Shown here in pieces: positions 36,015-46,925 of a stretch of 64,000 nucleotides of DNA. Positions within the stretch are counted from its first letter, which is position 1; each line of letters starts with the position of its first letter. The stretch is taken from positions 248,001-312,000 of the forward strand of contig LNKV01000019.1 of assembly GCA_001465935.1 (NCBI GenBank), in the 5' to 3' direction. Position numbers and translations under genes: made by a program. The DNA comes from Clarireedia homoeocarpa (taxonomy: Eukaryota; Ascomycota; Leotiomycetes; Helotiales; Rutstroemiaceae). The notes under the pieces are model-generated. The model was not told the origin of the DNA, ran no database searches, and saw only the letters and a program-made list of their open reading frames with translations.

Positions 36015-36908
36015 ATGGTGAACCAGAACAAGAACTCGGACGGCGGCCGAGGCCTTGGCCCTCGAACAAGGTAAGGGGTTATGTTCTTATCGCCTAGTTT
36101 ATCTTGTGTCCGATATCCCGATATCTCCTTTCTTGTGTGTGTGTTTCCTAACATAATATTCCCATCCAGGACTCATCGTGACAAATCATCCAACAAGCCA
36201 TCGTCTCATCATACGGGACCAAGCAATCATGATTCCTCATCATCAGCCTACCAATCTACCACCTTAACCCCACAATCACTGTATGAACACAATCTCCGCC
36301 AAGATAAACTCCACCAAAATCCGCAAAATGTAGCTGCCACAAGAATAGAACAAACTCAACGGCTCCAACAAGGCCTTCAGGCACTCGGTGTCGATATACC
36401 TTCTGACCTCTACCAAGCTAGAGTGTCTGGCTACACCTACACTCCGTACAGTTACAATGGAGTGGCGCCGCCAACACATGATTCAAATGGTCTGCACGAT
36501 GATGACGACGAGATGAATGATATCCTAAGCGATGAACAACTATTTCAGCCGACAAAAGACTATGCTCAGCCACTTTCAAATGATTACGCTATGCAAGGCA
36601 TGCCGTGGACCGCAAACTATTTCCCACAGAACTGGCGTGGGAAAAATATTGTGCCGGCGCATGAGTACACCACCCCACAATCATACTCCAACAACTACTA
36701 CTCGCCAATCGCATCACCTTCAGCTACACAAACGAAAAATGATGAGCATTTTTCTGATCTCATCCATAAAGAGTCAACGCATGAGTACGACAATATTAAC
36801 AATCCCGCAAGTGACTTCGACGGCATTGGAGAGCAGTTCGCATCGTACGGCTCCGGTTTCGAAGGAGCTTACCAGGACGACAATGACATAGTCGACTGTG
36901 GATGGTAG
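36015..36908 (+). CDS. hypothetical fungal protein, hydrophilic
   Basis: I do not recognise this protein. Two exons, 36015-36070 and 36170-36908, give 795 nt (264 aa). The 99-nt intron (GTAAGG...TCCAG, CTAAC branch near 36149) joins PRTR to THRDKS in frame. The protein is hydrophilic, rich in Asn, Ser, Tyr, Gln and Asp, with no signal peptide or membrane helix. A short helical segment (about residues 75-115, IEQTQRLQQGLQALGVDIP) is the only part that looks structured. The acidic segment DDDDEMNDILSDEQLF and the C-terminal DDNDIVDCGW could be interaction motifs. It is bordered by the transposon-rich island. The coding call rests on the long open frame, the clean intron and amino-acid usage. 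Confidence 0.65.
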
Positions 36909-37544
36909 TTTGACGATGATGGTGAATTATCTATTCATCTATTCATAAACGACTTGGCTGATATCAATGGTAGGCGTTCAAAGGTGCATCATAGTGTTTA
37001 CTATCTCAGGGGTTTGGTGGTGATGGATTATGTGGTAAGGGGTCTGGTTGGCTGGGTGGTGATGGTGGTTCGATTGGCGTCAGGCGGTGATTGATAGGGT
37101 CGGCAGAGTCATAAGTTATTTCTCACTTAAGTTATGCCTGTGCCTCCTCCCAAGATACCCAGGGTCGCAATGTGCGTTCAAAGAGGCGGTCTTCAAAAAA
37201 GGGGCGTTGGCGACTGGTCAGGATCAAGGTATGCTTAGGATACATAAAGCATGATGATTTGTTATGGGATTCAGGGACAGTTTTGGACAAAAGTATTGCT
37301 GGAGGAATTGTGAATTGATAATCTCTACCACCCACAGTCGTTTTGATATTTCATGTTCAATATTACGCGCACTTCGCAAACAGTCCATAGACGGTGAATT
37401 GATACCGCATTACGTATAAGAAGGCCGTTAGTTGTTATCTATGTCTAGTTATGCGTCATTGTTTCATTCTTATTACGAACCTCATTAAAATCAACATAAG
37501 TGCCACTTATCTACCCCTCCAACCCCAACCCCAACCCCAACCTC
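36909..37544. other. intergenic, convergent 3' region
   Basis: No gene supported between the hypothetical gene and the convergent MFS gene. It contains G-rich GGTGGTGATGG-like repeats near 37014-37070 and a CAACCC microrepeat near 37517-37541. Confidence 0.55.
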
Positions 37545-39071
37545 CTATTCATTATCATCATCATCATCCATATGCTGTCTCGCCCACGGACTCCTCGCTC
37601 TAATCCTCGGGCCCCACCTCTCCAAAACAAACGGAATGGGAACCAGCACCATGGCCAAAAAAGCCAGTATCGAGCCCGCCCAATTATACCCCTCATTCTC
37701 GAACATCTGGCTCCCAAACAGCGGGAACCCCGCGCCGGCCAAATTGCGTATGAGACCTACGCCCGCAAGCGCACTAGCCGAGAAGACCATGTAGCTGTCC
37801 TCGACGTAGAGGTACGTCATGAGGATGAGTGTGTAGAACGAGTAGCCGAAGAGCGACGTCGCGAGAATGGGCACGATCCAATGGATGTGGTATTGCGGGG
37901 GCGCCGTCCACGCGAACCAGAAGAGACTGATGGGGAGGAGCACAGCGGCGATTTTGCTTAGCTGGACGCGCGCTTCGGGGATGTTTTTGAACCGATCATC
38001 TTGGCTCGTCTCGCCTTGTAGACTTTCTTCTGACGTTTGGGTGGATTCTTGAGCTGCGCGGATTCGTCTTTGGTAGTATCGTTCTTGCCAGATGTTGATG
38101 ATGGGGCCTAGACTTATGCCTATGATGAGACCGAGGAAAGCTAGACCAACACCAATGGTATTGAAGCCATGTCCCTTTTTACCGAAGACGAGGTTGAAAG
38201 CACTGTTAAAAAGAAATGATATGCCGTAGAGAAAACCATTGTAAAGCGCGGCGAAAATTATAACCGTTTCCGTTGCAAGAAACCTAAATGGTCTCGAGAG
38301 CGTCTCTTTGAACAGCTGCCCCAAAGTCTTCCTCCGCATCTCCTCTGGCACCGTCGCAACCTCGGCCCCGCTCTCCTTATTCAAGCGAGCAGCACGCTGT
38401 CTCAGGAGAACCGAATGTCTCGTCTCATTCTTAAAGCCTACCAGCACCACCACAAGAATCAACCAGAATCCTCCACAAATACCCAGCAAAGCCCAGAACA
38501 CATCCCTCCACCCTCTGTATTGCGCCACAAACGACATAAGGAAATACCCCGACGGACTACCGCATACAGCCGCCCAGAGGAAAATGCTCATCGCCGGCCC
38601 AATCTGATCCCGAGGCCAGAGATCCGCTATCGTGCCGCCGAAATTGGCAATCGTCACACTGGCGAACAGACCCGAGAAGAATCTGAGAACCAGGAAGCCG
38701 CCGATACTCTGCACCAGGGCCGTGCCCAGGAGGAAGAGCAGAAAGACCCCATACGGGACGATGTAAAGGTACGTCCGTCCATAGTACTCAGACAAAGGGG
38801 CTAGAGTCATCGGACCAAATGCTAAGCCGAGAACGTAGAGGGAGAGGCCCAACACGCCGATTTCGGAGCTCACGTGGAATGCTTCGGTGAGTTTGGCGGT
38901 GGCGGGGGAGTAGCCTGATGCGCCCCATGAGACGGTCAGGTCGATAAGGGTGATGCTGCTGACGATGGCCCATTTCCGCCAGAGGGAGAAGTTGCGCGGG
39001 TTCTGGGGGTCGCCGGGGTGGAAGGTAATGATTTGGGGGGGAAAGGTTGGCTGGGATTGAGCAGTGGTCAT
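37545..39071 (-). CDS. MFS transporter, DHA1 (drug:H+ antiporter) type
   Basis: Single-exon 508-aa integral membrane protein of the major facilitator superfamily, expected at the plasma membrane. Twelve hydrophobic helices are evident. The loop after helix 2 carries LAPLSEYYGRTYLY, the DHA1 form of MFS motif A, and GGTIADLWPRDQIGPAMS follows helix 4. The N-terminus has the HPGDPQNPRNFSLWRKW segment usual for fungal DHA1 polyamine/drug exporters. The central loop between helices 6 and 7 is charged (RQRAARLNKESGAEV). The C-terminus ends in an Asp run. The start at 39071 is the first ATG and fits the family. Substrate unknown; there is no biosynthetic cluster around it. Confidence 0.9.
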   Translation of the reverse strand: MTTAQSQPTFPPQIITFHPGDPQNPRNFSLWRKWAIVSSITLIDLTVSWGASGYSPATAKLTEAFHVSSEIGVLGLSLYVLGLAFGPMTLAPLSEYYGRTYLYIVPYGVFLLFLLGTALVQSIGGFLVLRFFSGLFASVTIANFGGTIADLWPRDQIGPAMSIFLWAAVCGSPSGYFLMSFVAQYRGWRDVFWALLGICGGFWLILVVVLVGFKNETRHSVLLRQRAARLNKESGAEVATVPEEMRRKTLGQLFKETLSRPFRFLATETVIIFAALYNGFLYGISFLFNSAFNLVFGKKGHGFNTIGVGLAFLGLIIGISLGPIINIWQERYYQRRIRAAQESTQTSEESLQGETSQDDRFKNIPEARVQLSKIAAVLLPISLFWFAWTAPPQYHIHWIVPILATSLFGYSFYTLILMTYLYVEDSYMVFSASALAGVGLIRNLAGAGFPLFGSQMFENEGYNWAGSILAFLAMVLVPIPFVLERWGPRIRARSPWARQHMDDDDDNE

Positions 39072-41395
39072 TGCGAGGTGGGTTGGGACAAAGCTCTGAG
39101 ATGCAGGAGAGTTGCAATCCTAGACGTGGATGTGATTTTTATATCTTGGTATTTGATGCTAAGTTCTTGCATCAAGATGTTGATACCATATCAAGTGGGC
39201 ATAAGTGGGCACGGCGTTGAGGTCAGCGTGGGGTAAATCTCGACAGTATGGGAGGCTGGGTACATCTGCATGGTTTATGTCGTTGGCACAAATCCTGTAC
39301 CGATTGGGCGAAGTGAGCACAATGTCGTCGCATATACGGTAGCTGTAATCCTACGGTCCGGAAAATTGGTTAGACAAGACAACCATCACCAATATTCATT
39401 GTCGCCTCAATTCACCGCGTTTTATCACGGTCTATTGCTATGAACCGTTATCGGCGTCCTTGAGAAACATGCATAAATAGTTAACAAATAACATCGGTAC
39501 TGTAGTTATCTCCCCTCAAGACAAATGCAGATCTCCGCATGGCCTCCACAATGTGTGATCCTATCTACCACCAATCAAATGCTTTGCCGGTGTCCTCATC
39601 ACCGGTATCTTCAATCTATGAAGTATAAACATAGATTCCAGTCAAAAGCCTCTCCTTACAGCCTTGCGCAAACATCATTCGCGCCGCAATCAAGCCCATC
39701 CAAAGAAGCTGGTTGGATACGGAAGTATCATTCCACTGGACAGAGTCCTCAACTCAGCGCCTAAATGCCAAGGTTACCCCTCGTCCGACGATGATTCGCT
39801 ACTGAGGAATAGAACTATCTTCACTCTACAAATCGATTTGCCGAGAAATACTCATCCAACCGCTGCACAACTCTACCGGCAGTACACCTGCCCATCGACC
39901 ATAGAGAAATGGTCGTCTGGGACTGGGCAATTGCTGTTTATTTCCAGATCCTGTCGTTTATCTCAAGCGGCAAATAGTATAGAATAGATCGATGGCGAGA
40001 GGTACCCTTCTATTTTGATTTGACCCAGCAGCGCTACGTCGAGCATCGAATGACGGCTTTCTTGATTTTCATTTGAGGCTTCATCTTGACCCAGCAGCGC
40101 GACGCCCGAGTATCATAGCTTGGATAGAACCAGGGACGCGTTCGTGAAGCAGATGGATGGATCCCGCACAGTCGATCTCCAAACACTCCAACTTGTGATA
40201 TCCCGTGTGCGTTTCATCCAGCGACAGCAGTCCCCATTACGAATCCACGAAAAAAGACGGGATCGCGAAGTGCACATTGACTCTTGCTCTCTCTCGTATG
40301 CGTTTCATCCAGCGACAGCAGTCCCCATTACGAATCCACGAAAAAAGACGGCATCGCGAAGTGCACATTGACTCTTGCTCTCTCTCGTCTGCTTTCATCG
40401 GCGATCTCTCTATTCCTTCGGTATGGGAGGTGAGTGGTATATCTTATCAGTAGCAAGCAGAGTGGGCCATCACAATTCGAGCTTCACATCCGTCTCACTC
40501 ATCTCATCTGTAGCTACGGTGTAATCCCGCCGGAAGGAATACACTGCACTTAATCAATATCACCTTGACCTCGTCACTCATCCCCGGGAATTTCACCCAG
40601 ATGCAGTATCGAGTAGGCATAAAATCACGTACACAGTTCACAAAAGCACATAGAGACCGCAGAGATGCACCCCCTTTTCTGCACAATGGGGATTTCCCCA
40701 TCTTCGGTTCTCCACTAGTTCCCCAAGGGAGAATCTCTAGGCTTAATCGGTTGCAGAGGGGAGAGGAAGGGGTGTTTCAACCATGCCCGACTCTTCTGTT
40801 CTGTTTTGCTTTGTTTTGCTCGTTACAGTTACAAGTACTCCTAGGCGCTGCATTCAATCAATAAAGACCCAAAAGCCAAACTCCCCGGCGCTTACCCATC
40901 TCCCCCGCCCCACACACACACGAATTTCCATTCAAAGCACTCGCTCGTCTCTCAATCTCATGCACGTCATGTACGACAACCATGTTTATCCCAGTTCTCC
41001 CATTCTACCATGGCATGTGCGTGGTGCATGCATGGGGTGGGATAATAGGAAAAGAAGCAGGCCATTATGAGCGCGCTTCTCCACCTACCCCAATGCAGCC
41101 TATCAACAAACCCATATCACATCAACATCAGAACGCACCATGAGCCAATGAATAGCATTTGTCTTTATTTGCCCCCCCAGGATGGGCGACAGGAGAAGAA
41201 TGAGGAAGTGAGAGGGAAAAAAGATAAATACATATATGTGTTCCTCCATCTCAATTTTCCATCCCCATTCCGATCCGAAAGACATTTGTTTTGTGCTTCA
41301 ACCCCCAAACCCAACTCCTCAATCTCATCGTTAGCGATCGCATATATATACCTTCATAATCTCATTGCTGGTTCAATAGTATCAAGTCATTCAAG
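39072..41395. other. 2.3-kb gene-poor region with tandem duplication
   Basis: No gene supported. It holds the MFS promoter, a repeated TGACCCAGCAGCGC (40021 and 40087), the 91-bp tandem duplication at 40208-40389, and CT-rich sequence leading to the small Clr5 gene. The ORFs at 39525-40864 and 40783-41531 have no recognisable content. Confidence 0.55.
40208..40389. repeat. 91-bp tandem duplication
   Basis: Two adjacent, nearly identical copies begin TGCGTTTCATCCAGCGACAG at 40208 and 40299. Both run through AAAAAAGACGG and GCGAAGTGCACATTGACTC. Only one or two differences are seen (for example GGGATCGC versus GGCATCGC). No coding role. Confidence 0.93.
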
Positions 41396-41948
41396 ATGCA
41401 ATCTACACTCGAATACCACAAAGCCGAGATCAGACAACTATACATATCGGACCGTCTGGCCGTCTCTACAATCCAAGAGATCATGCGCAAGAGACATAAC
41501 GTCAACGCTTCGTATGTACCCACTGTCTTAACTCACACTTCTTTGAAGGCGAAAAATAAAACAAAACAAATACTAATGCCACCCCAGTATCTCAGCCTAC
41601 AGAACCAAGCTCACAGAATGGAACATGTTAATTCCCATCTCCACCGCCAAAATCATCAAGCACCTGCACCAAAGCGGCACGCGCAAGCGTCCCGAGAAAC
41701 TCAACAAAGTGTGCCGCGAACCACCACGCTCCATGCCATTGACGCCACCATTGACGCCGCCCGTCCAGCTGCACCAGAAAGAGGAGAACCAGCAGAGTCG
41801 AGCTGGACTCAAATATCCCTCGGAGCTTGTCCACTCGGAAGACAAGAAGGCTGATGGAAAGGTGCCTTTCTATAAAGATGAATATGTGCTTATCCTTTCG
41901 GAATTGCGCGGACGATTGCGCGAAGCTATGGGGAAGGAATCGGGTTGA
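41396..41948 (+). CDS. small Clr5-domain protein
   Basis: Two exons, 41396-41511 and 41588-41948, give 477 nt (158 aa). The intron is GTATGT...CCCCAG with branch CTAAT. The Clr5 domain makes up residues 1-55: EYHKAEIRQLYISD, then STIQEIMRK, and after the junction YRTKLTEWNM. The intron falls after NAS, close to the position seen in the 31763 gene. The remainder is basic then proline-rich and ends in a helical segment (DEYVLILSELRGRLREAMG). It is much shorter than the other Clr5 protein here and has no other recognised domain. Role unknown; a nuclear regulatory role is only a guess from the domain name. Confidence 0.75.
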
Positions 41949-42351
41949 GTGGGTTGTGTGTGTGATGAACGAAGCGAGATATGGACGGTGCGAATGAAAT
42001 ATCGCCAGTATCAGCATAGGCTACGATCCCAGCGTCGTTGCAAGACGTTGAAGCAAGCCAAGAGTCAAGGGGAAGGGTGATGGATGGGCGATGAAGTTGG
42101 CTACGGGGTATACGAGCCAAGATGGATGGTCGAGGAGGGCCAGGGACGATGGGATCGGGAGACATGTCAGATGAACACACGGTGTTGTTGTTGGGACAGA
42201 TAAACATAGGATATCATTGTGTCGTTATCTCCTGGTTTAGATATACCTAGCCGGATTACTACCTCGAGGATGAGGAACCAATATAGGAATCATGAAACCT
42301 TCAAGGAGAAACTTTTCTACCATCGCAAACACAGCTTTTTTACTTTTTTCC
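41949..42351. other. intergenic, convergent 3' region
   Basis: 403 bp between the convergent Clr5 and homoisocitrate dehydrogenase genes. No gene or notable element seen. Confidence 0.5.
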
Positions 42352-43509
42352 TTACAAACGTCTCAAGATATCCTCAACCACCTCTGTTGTCGTAGCCTTA
42401 CCTCCTAGATCCGGGCTCAACAACTTGCCTTCCTCTAGGTTACCGTCAACAGCAGCATAGATCTTAGCAGCAGCAGTTTCCTCCTCTAGGAACTCTAACA
42501 TGAGAGCCACACTTCGCAAAGTCGCGATTGGGTTGGCGATGTTCTTCCCCATGATATCGGGCGCACTTCCGTGGCATGGCTCGCCAATAGCAAATCCCTC
42601 ACCCACATTGGCACTAGGAACCAAACCCAAGGATCCAACAAGTGCGGCTGCTCCATCGGACAGAATGTCTCCATAAAGATTAGGGGCAACGATCACGTCA
42701 TAGGTTTCTGGCTGACGGAAAAGCTTGTAGACCATAGAATCTACGATTTGCTCTTCTACACCGACACTAGAGAACCTTGACGCGGCCAATGCTTCTCGTG
42801 CAGTAGAGCGGAACAGACCATCTGTCTGACTGAGGACATTCGATTTGTGTGTAATGGTGACCAATGGTGCCTTGTGTATGCTTGCAGCTCCACTGTCTCT
42901 GATTTTCTGTCTGCGCAAAGCGATATCCCCGGCCATGGTAGCAATTCGGGAGGAAGCTCTCTCTGAGATTCTCTTAATAGCCTCTGCGACCTTTCCGCTC
43001 CCATCTTGAGCATCATATGTTTTCTCCTCCTTGACGTAAAGATCCTCGGTGTTTTCTCGTACAATGACCATATCAATTGGGTTGGCGGCAGTCAGAACAC
43101 TCTTGACTGGTCGCACATTTGCGTAGAGATCGAGACGTTTGCGGAGGGCGACGATGGGAGAGGAGTAGCCTTTCACAGCTTTCGAGGGGGAACTGACAGC
43201 TCCGAAAAGAGCTCCATCACACTCATTTCTGAGGACTTCGACGGTCTTGTCTGGCAAGGCAGCCCCAGTCTGCTCGAACGTTTCGAAACCGGCTTTGAGG
43301 TCGATGAATTCGAATTTTAATTTGAGTGACGCAGGCAAAGCTTCAAGGATGCGTCTTCCTGCTGGGATGACTTCTTTTCCAATTCCATCGCCAGGAATCA
43401 GGCCTAAGGAGGGTGGATGATTAGCGGGATCCTAAGAATTGGGCCATAAATAAATCAATCAATTGTGGTTCTGGCACAACTTACCTATCCTCAAAGTTCT
43501 CGCAGCCAT
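42352..43509 (-). CDS. LYS12: homoisocitrate dehydrogenase
   Basis: Oxidatively decarboxylates homoisocitrate to 2-oxoadipate in the fungal alpha-aminoadipate route to lysine; mitochondrial in yeast. Two exons, 43509-43485 and 43403-42352, give 1077 nt (358 aa). The 81-nt intron splits GLIPGDGIG after the first base of G9. Diagnostic segments for Lys12, as opposed to isopropylmalate or isocitrate dehydrogenase, are YSSPIVALRKRLDLYANVRP and VIVRENTEDLYVK. Further landmarks are THKSNVLSQTDGLF, NLYGDILSDGAAALVGSLG and GEPCHGSAPDI. The N-terminus is only MAARTLRIG before the Rossmann-like start, so a clear long mitochondrial presequence is not visible. The gene is divergent from 44659. Confidence 0.93.
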
Positions 43510-44658
43510 GGTTGATGGTCTGAACTCTTTGGATCTATGTCTCGTCAACTTTTCTCCCACCTTGTGAATATGCCACTGCGAGATCGGTGCATGGATTTTT
43601 TTTCCCACCCAAGCACGGATAATGGGATTTGCTAGTTCCGCACCTTCATTTCTTCCACTTCGCACCCACTTCACTCAATATTTGTCTCAATTCGCTTGCC
43701 GATCCAATTGTGTTAGCAAATTGAACTATCAGATTTATCAACCGATTTCCTGCCCTTTGTAATGAATGTCATGGATTATCACCCCTATTTTCTCTAGGCT
43801 GCGTCGCCCTCTCCCCCCAAGCATGAGTGCCGGGCGTATGAGCAGCCTTCGTTACTTGGTTGTCCTGGCCAAGCAAGGGATGGGTATGGGGTGTGGGATT
43901 GAGAAGAGAATGTTCTCTATGAAGAAGAAGAAGACGAAGACGAAGACGAAGAAGACGAAGAAGCAGACGAAGAAGCAGACGAAGAAGCAGACGAAAAGCC
44001 GGAGCCCCTCAAGTCCTTCAAGCCCCTGCATAATAAAACTTCCTCATATTTATTCGAGACATAGTCCGTATGACCCATGAATCGAATGAACCGTGAAGCG
44101 TGGACCGTTATTTCAAAAAGGGACGAGGGATGGTCTTGGGCCTCTTTTTCCTATCTTCTCCTCCTCTCATCTCTGTGGAACGAGTGGTTCGTCCTGGCTC
44201 TAACCAGCCTCCATACGTCTCTCGTCTCTTGTAGTAATAATAGTAAGATCTTACTTTACAGCAACTTAATTGTTTGGTTGCTCCTTTTGTTTACACCACA
44301 CCCACCCAATTCCCAGCGACCCCGTGTCGCGTGTTACCGTGGCTTTTACTACTACGGCGGACTCCTTTTGGACCCAGATACTTCCCTCGACTACAACTTC
44401 TTGTACCTACTTCAACATAGAACTTTACTACTTGCTTTTCTATCTTTCCCATCTTGCTTCGGGCACTTTGGGAAAGCATCTACGCACTTCGCATTTGGAG
44501 ACCACTCCTTCCTCCACATATTCGGCAGATCCTTCCGCTGATTCGTGGCCATTACTTCATACCGGAGCTCATCGATAGCTCTTGCCATCATCGCCACAAC
44601 CTGATTTGACTTTCACGTACGAGATCAAGAGCTATCGGCTCTATAAAAAGTCGTCACC
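43510..44658. promoter_or_regulatory. divergent intergenic region with GAAGAC repeats
   Basis: 1.15 kb between divergent genes. A GAAGAC/GAAGCAGAC array occupies about 43920-43997. The ORFs across 43766-44578 look like chance frames. The part next to 44659 includes CTATAAAAAG near 44641, 18 bp before the ATG; that is too close to be a normal TATA box unless translation starts further down. Confidence 0.5.
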
Positions 44659-46925
44659 ATGTCTGGAGGAGTGCGCAATCTTCGCGCAATGTTTGAGAAC
44701 AAGGACAACTCAAGCTCGCCTCCAGATCGTGGCCGGTCCCCTAGAGAGTCTGCAGGTCAGTGATATTGTCCCACTTAAACTTGGTGATCTATGTTCTGAA
44801 CAGTTTATTCCTAGGAACTAACACAACTCCTCCACGACCGCTTTCGAAAGTACGAACGAGTTTCATAGCAGTTGAAAAATCAGCACAACAGGTGGGCCAG
44901 GCAATACAAATTGGATTAAGGAGGCAGGATAGTGGTAATCCGGAGCCCAGCATGGCACGAAGGAGGACAAGTTTCAGTATTGACGAGAAGGAACACCCGA
45001 AAGAGACGGCAGAGAGGAAAGAGTCTATTGCTTCAGAATTCCAGGCAAGGAGGGACAGCGCATTGGTGACAGAGACTATCCCTGAATCCGCTTTAGCAGA
45101 GACACCTGCTTTGGAGGTGGACAAACAAATTGGTGCTCCAGATGCAGTCCCACAACGCGGCCGGGAATTAGCGAAGCCAGCAGAGATCAAATCAGCGAAG
45201 AAGGAGGAACCAAAAACTTCAAGAGGCAATAGTGCTACTAGAGGTACATCTGCGAATGGTACTTCAAAGACCGCACCTGCTTCAAAATCTGCTACCGCTA
45301 AACTCGCCTCGCGACCGGCACCTATCTCTACTACCAAAACATCAACAGCTCCAAAACTCTCCCCTAACCTAATGTCACCGAGATCTACCAAAGCCGGGCC
45401 CAAAACACCTACCACATCATCAGCACCAATAACCTCCGGCAGTCCTCCAAAGGAAACCAAAACTCCAGAGAGGAAAGCTGTTAAAGACACATCCAGCAAG
45501 ACACCAGAGAAGAAGTCTACCACTGATGCTGCGCGGAAAACCCCTGAAATGAGGCCTACCAAAAAGACCAGCAGTGGTTCAATGGCTGCGACAAGCACAG
45601 CAAGATCTTCAAGCCGACCAGCTTTAAAGACCCGGGCCCCATCGTCGCCACCTCAGTCTGGGTCTAATAAGCCAAAGCCAAGGTCACCCACCAGGCCAGT
45701 TCAGCTTCCAGCTTCTCTTACAGCCCACACAGCATCCTCTGGATCGAGGACTGCTACATCAGCGCCGCCTGCTCGAACAGCTAGCCGTGCGTCAGGAACT
45801 ACAAAGAGTGAGACGGGCAGTCATCCCCCACGATCTCAAAGCCGAGCTGGAGCCACCAGCACAAAGGCGCCTCTTGTAAGATCCAAATCACAGATGAGCA
45901 AGAGCAGACCATCACTCGGTCCACCACCAGTGCTTAGTAAGAAGAATTCCAGAGGTAGCTTACCTCCTACATCTGCCCCAATCGCCGAGGATGGCTTCCT
46001 CTCCCGTATGATGCGACCAACAGCCTCCTCTGCTTCTAAGTCTGCTGAGAAGACCCCATCAACCCCACCAAGAAGATCTCAATCTTTGAAACGTCCCTCG
46101 ACAAGAGATGGAACGTCTAGGTCAGCAGATGCAAAGAGTACAGCACCCTCAGTTCCCAAGGTCCCTAAGCCAGCCTTGACTGTTAAGCCAGTGACAAGAG
46201 CTAAGGATGGACCAAAATCCGCCACAACACCAAAGTCTGCAACAGCCACTCCCAAGTCAGCGACCAAGGAGAAGGCCATTCCAATGGAAGCTAGCAAACC
46301 TGAAGTTCAGTCTAACGAGGAAGCACCAAAGGAGGAGCCGGTGCCCGCCAAGGCTAAGGAAGACGTTCCAGCGGTTGGAGATGCGACCAGCGAGGCTGTT
46401 CCTGAGCCTAAAGTAGAGGAGCCAGTTACGGAATCCTCAGTCGTTGAAGCCGCGGAATCCAAGCCAGAGGAACCAGCTGTTGTTGAACCAGTTGTTGAAC
46501 CAGTTGTTGAGCCGGCCGTTGAGGAGCCAGTTGTTGAGGAGCCAGTTGTTGAGGAGCCAGTTGTTCAGGAGCCAGTTGTTGAGGAGCCAAAGAAGAAAGC
46601 CGAGGTCGCCGAGCCAGCGCCAGCGCCAGCGGTTGAAGAGCCAGTCAAGGAGGCAGTAGTTGAGATTGCCGCACCTGCCGTTGAGGAGCCAAAGGTTGCA
46701 GAAGAGAAGGTCGAGGCTGAGGTTGAAGCTGCACCTGCCCAAGAACAGGAGGAAGTCGCCAAGGTGGAAGCTGCTGTTGTCGAAGAGAAGGTTGAAGTCC
46801 CAGTTGTTGTTGAGGCAGCAAAGAGGATTGTCGATGAGGAGGAAGACCCGGAAGATGCGAAAGTGAGAGAGGAGATTGCTAGGATTAATGCGGAGATGCG
46901 GGCTGCGTTGGCTGGAGGGAATTAG
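44659..46925 (+). CDS. disordered Ser/Pro/Lys- and VEEP-repeat protein
   Basis: Function unknown. Two exons, 44659-44755 and 44815-46925, give 2208 nt (735 aa). The 59-nt intron joins GCAG to GAACT (SAGTNTTPP). The N-terminus MSGGVRNLRAMFENK looks conserved and structured. It is followed by a predicted helix (SAQQVGQAIQIGLRRQ). From about residue 130 to 550 the protein is low-complexity: Ser, Thr, Pro, Ala and Lys with many SP/TP sites. Then comes an acidic repeat zone, about residues 560-700, with repeated VVEPVVEP and EEPVVEEPVV units. It ends in a charged helix (DAKVREEIARINAEMRAAL). Basic then acidic disorder suggests a scaffold or cytoskeleton/membrane-associated protein, but nothing proves it. 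Long antisense ORFs over it are composition artefacts. Confidence 0.75.

Noticed and set aside
41591..41600. Alternative acceptor CTCAG at 41595 for the small Clr5 gene
   Set aside because: It would put the second exon out of frame; CCCCAG at 41587 keeps YRTKLTEW in frame after a good branch site.
44789..45598. 269-aa hydrophobic-looking ORF on the minus strand
   Set aside because: Antisense of the low-complexity Ser/Pro/Lys protein; no start context or family features, and the sense frame has a clean intron.
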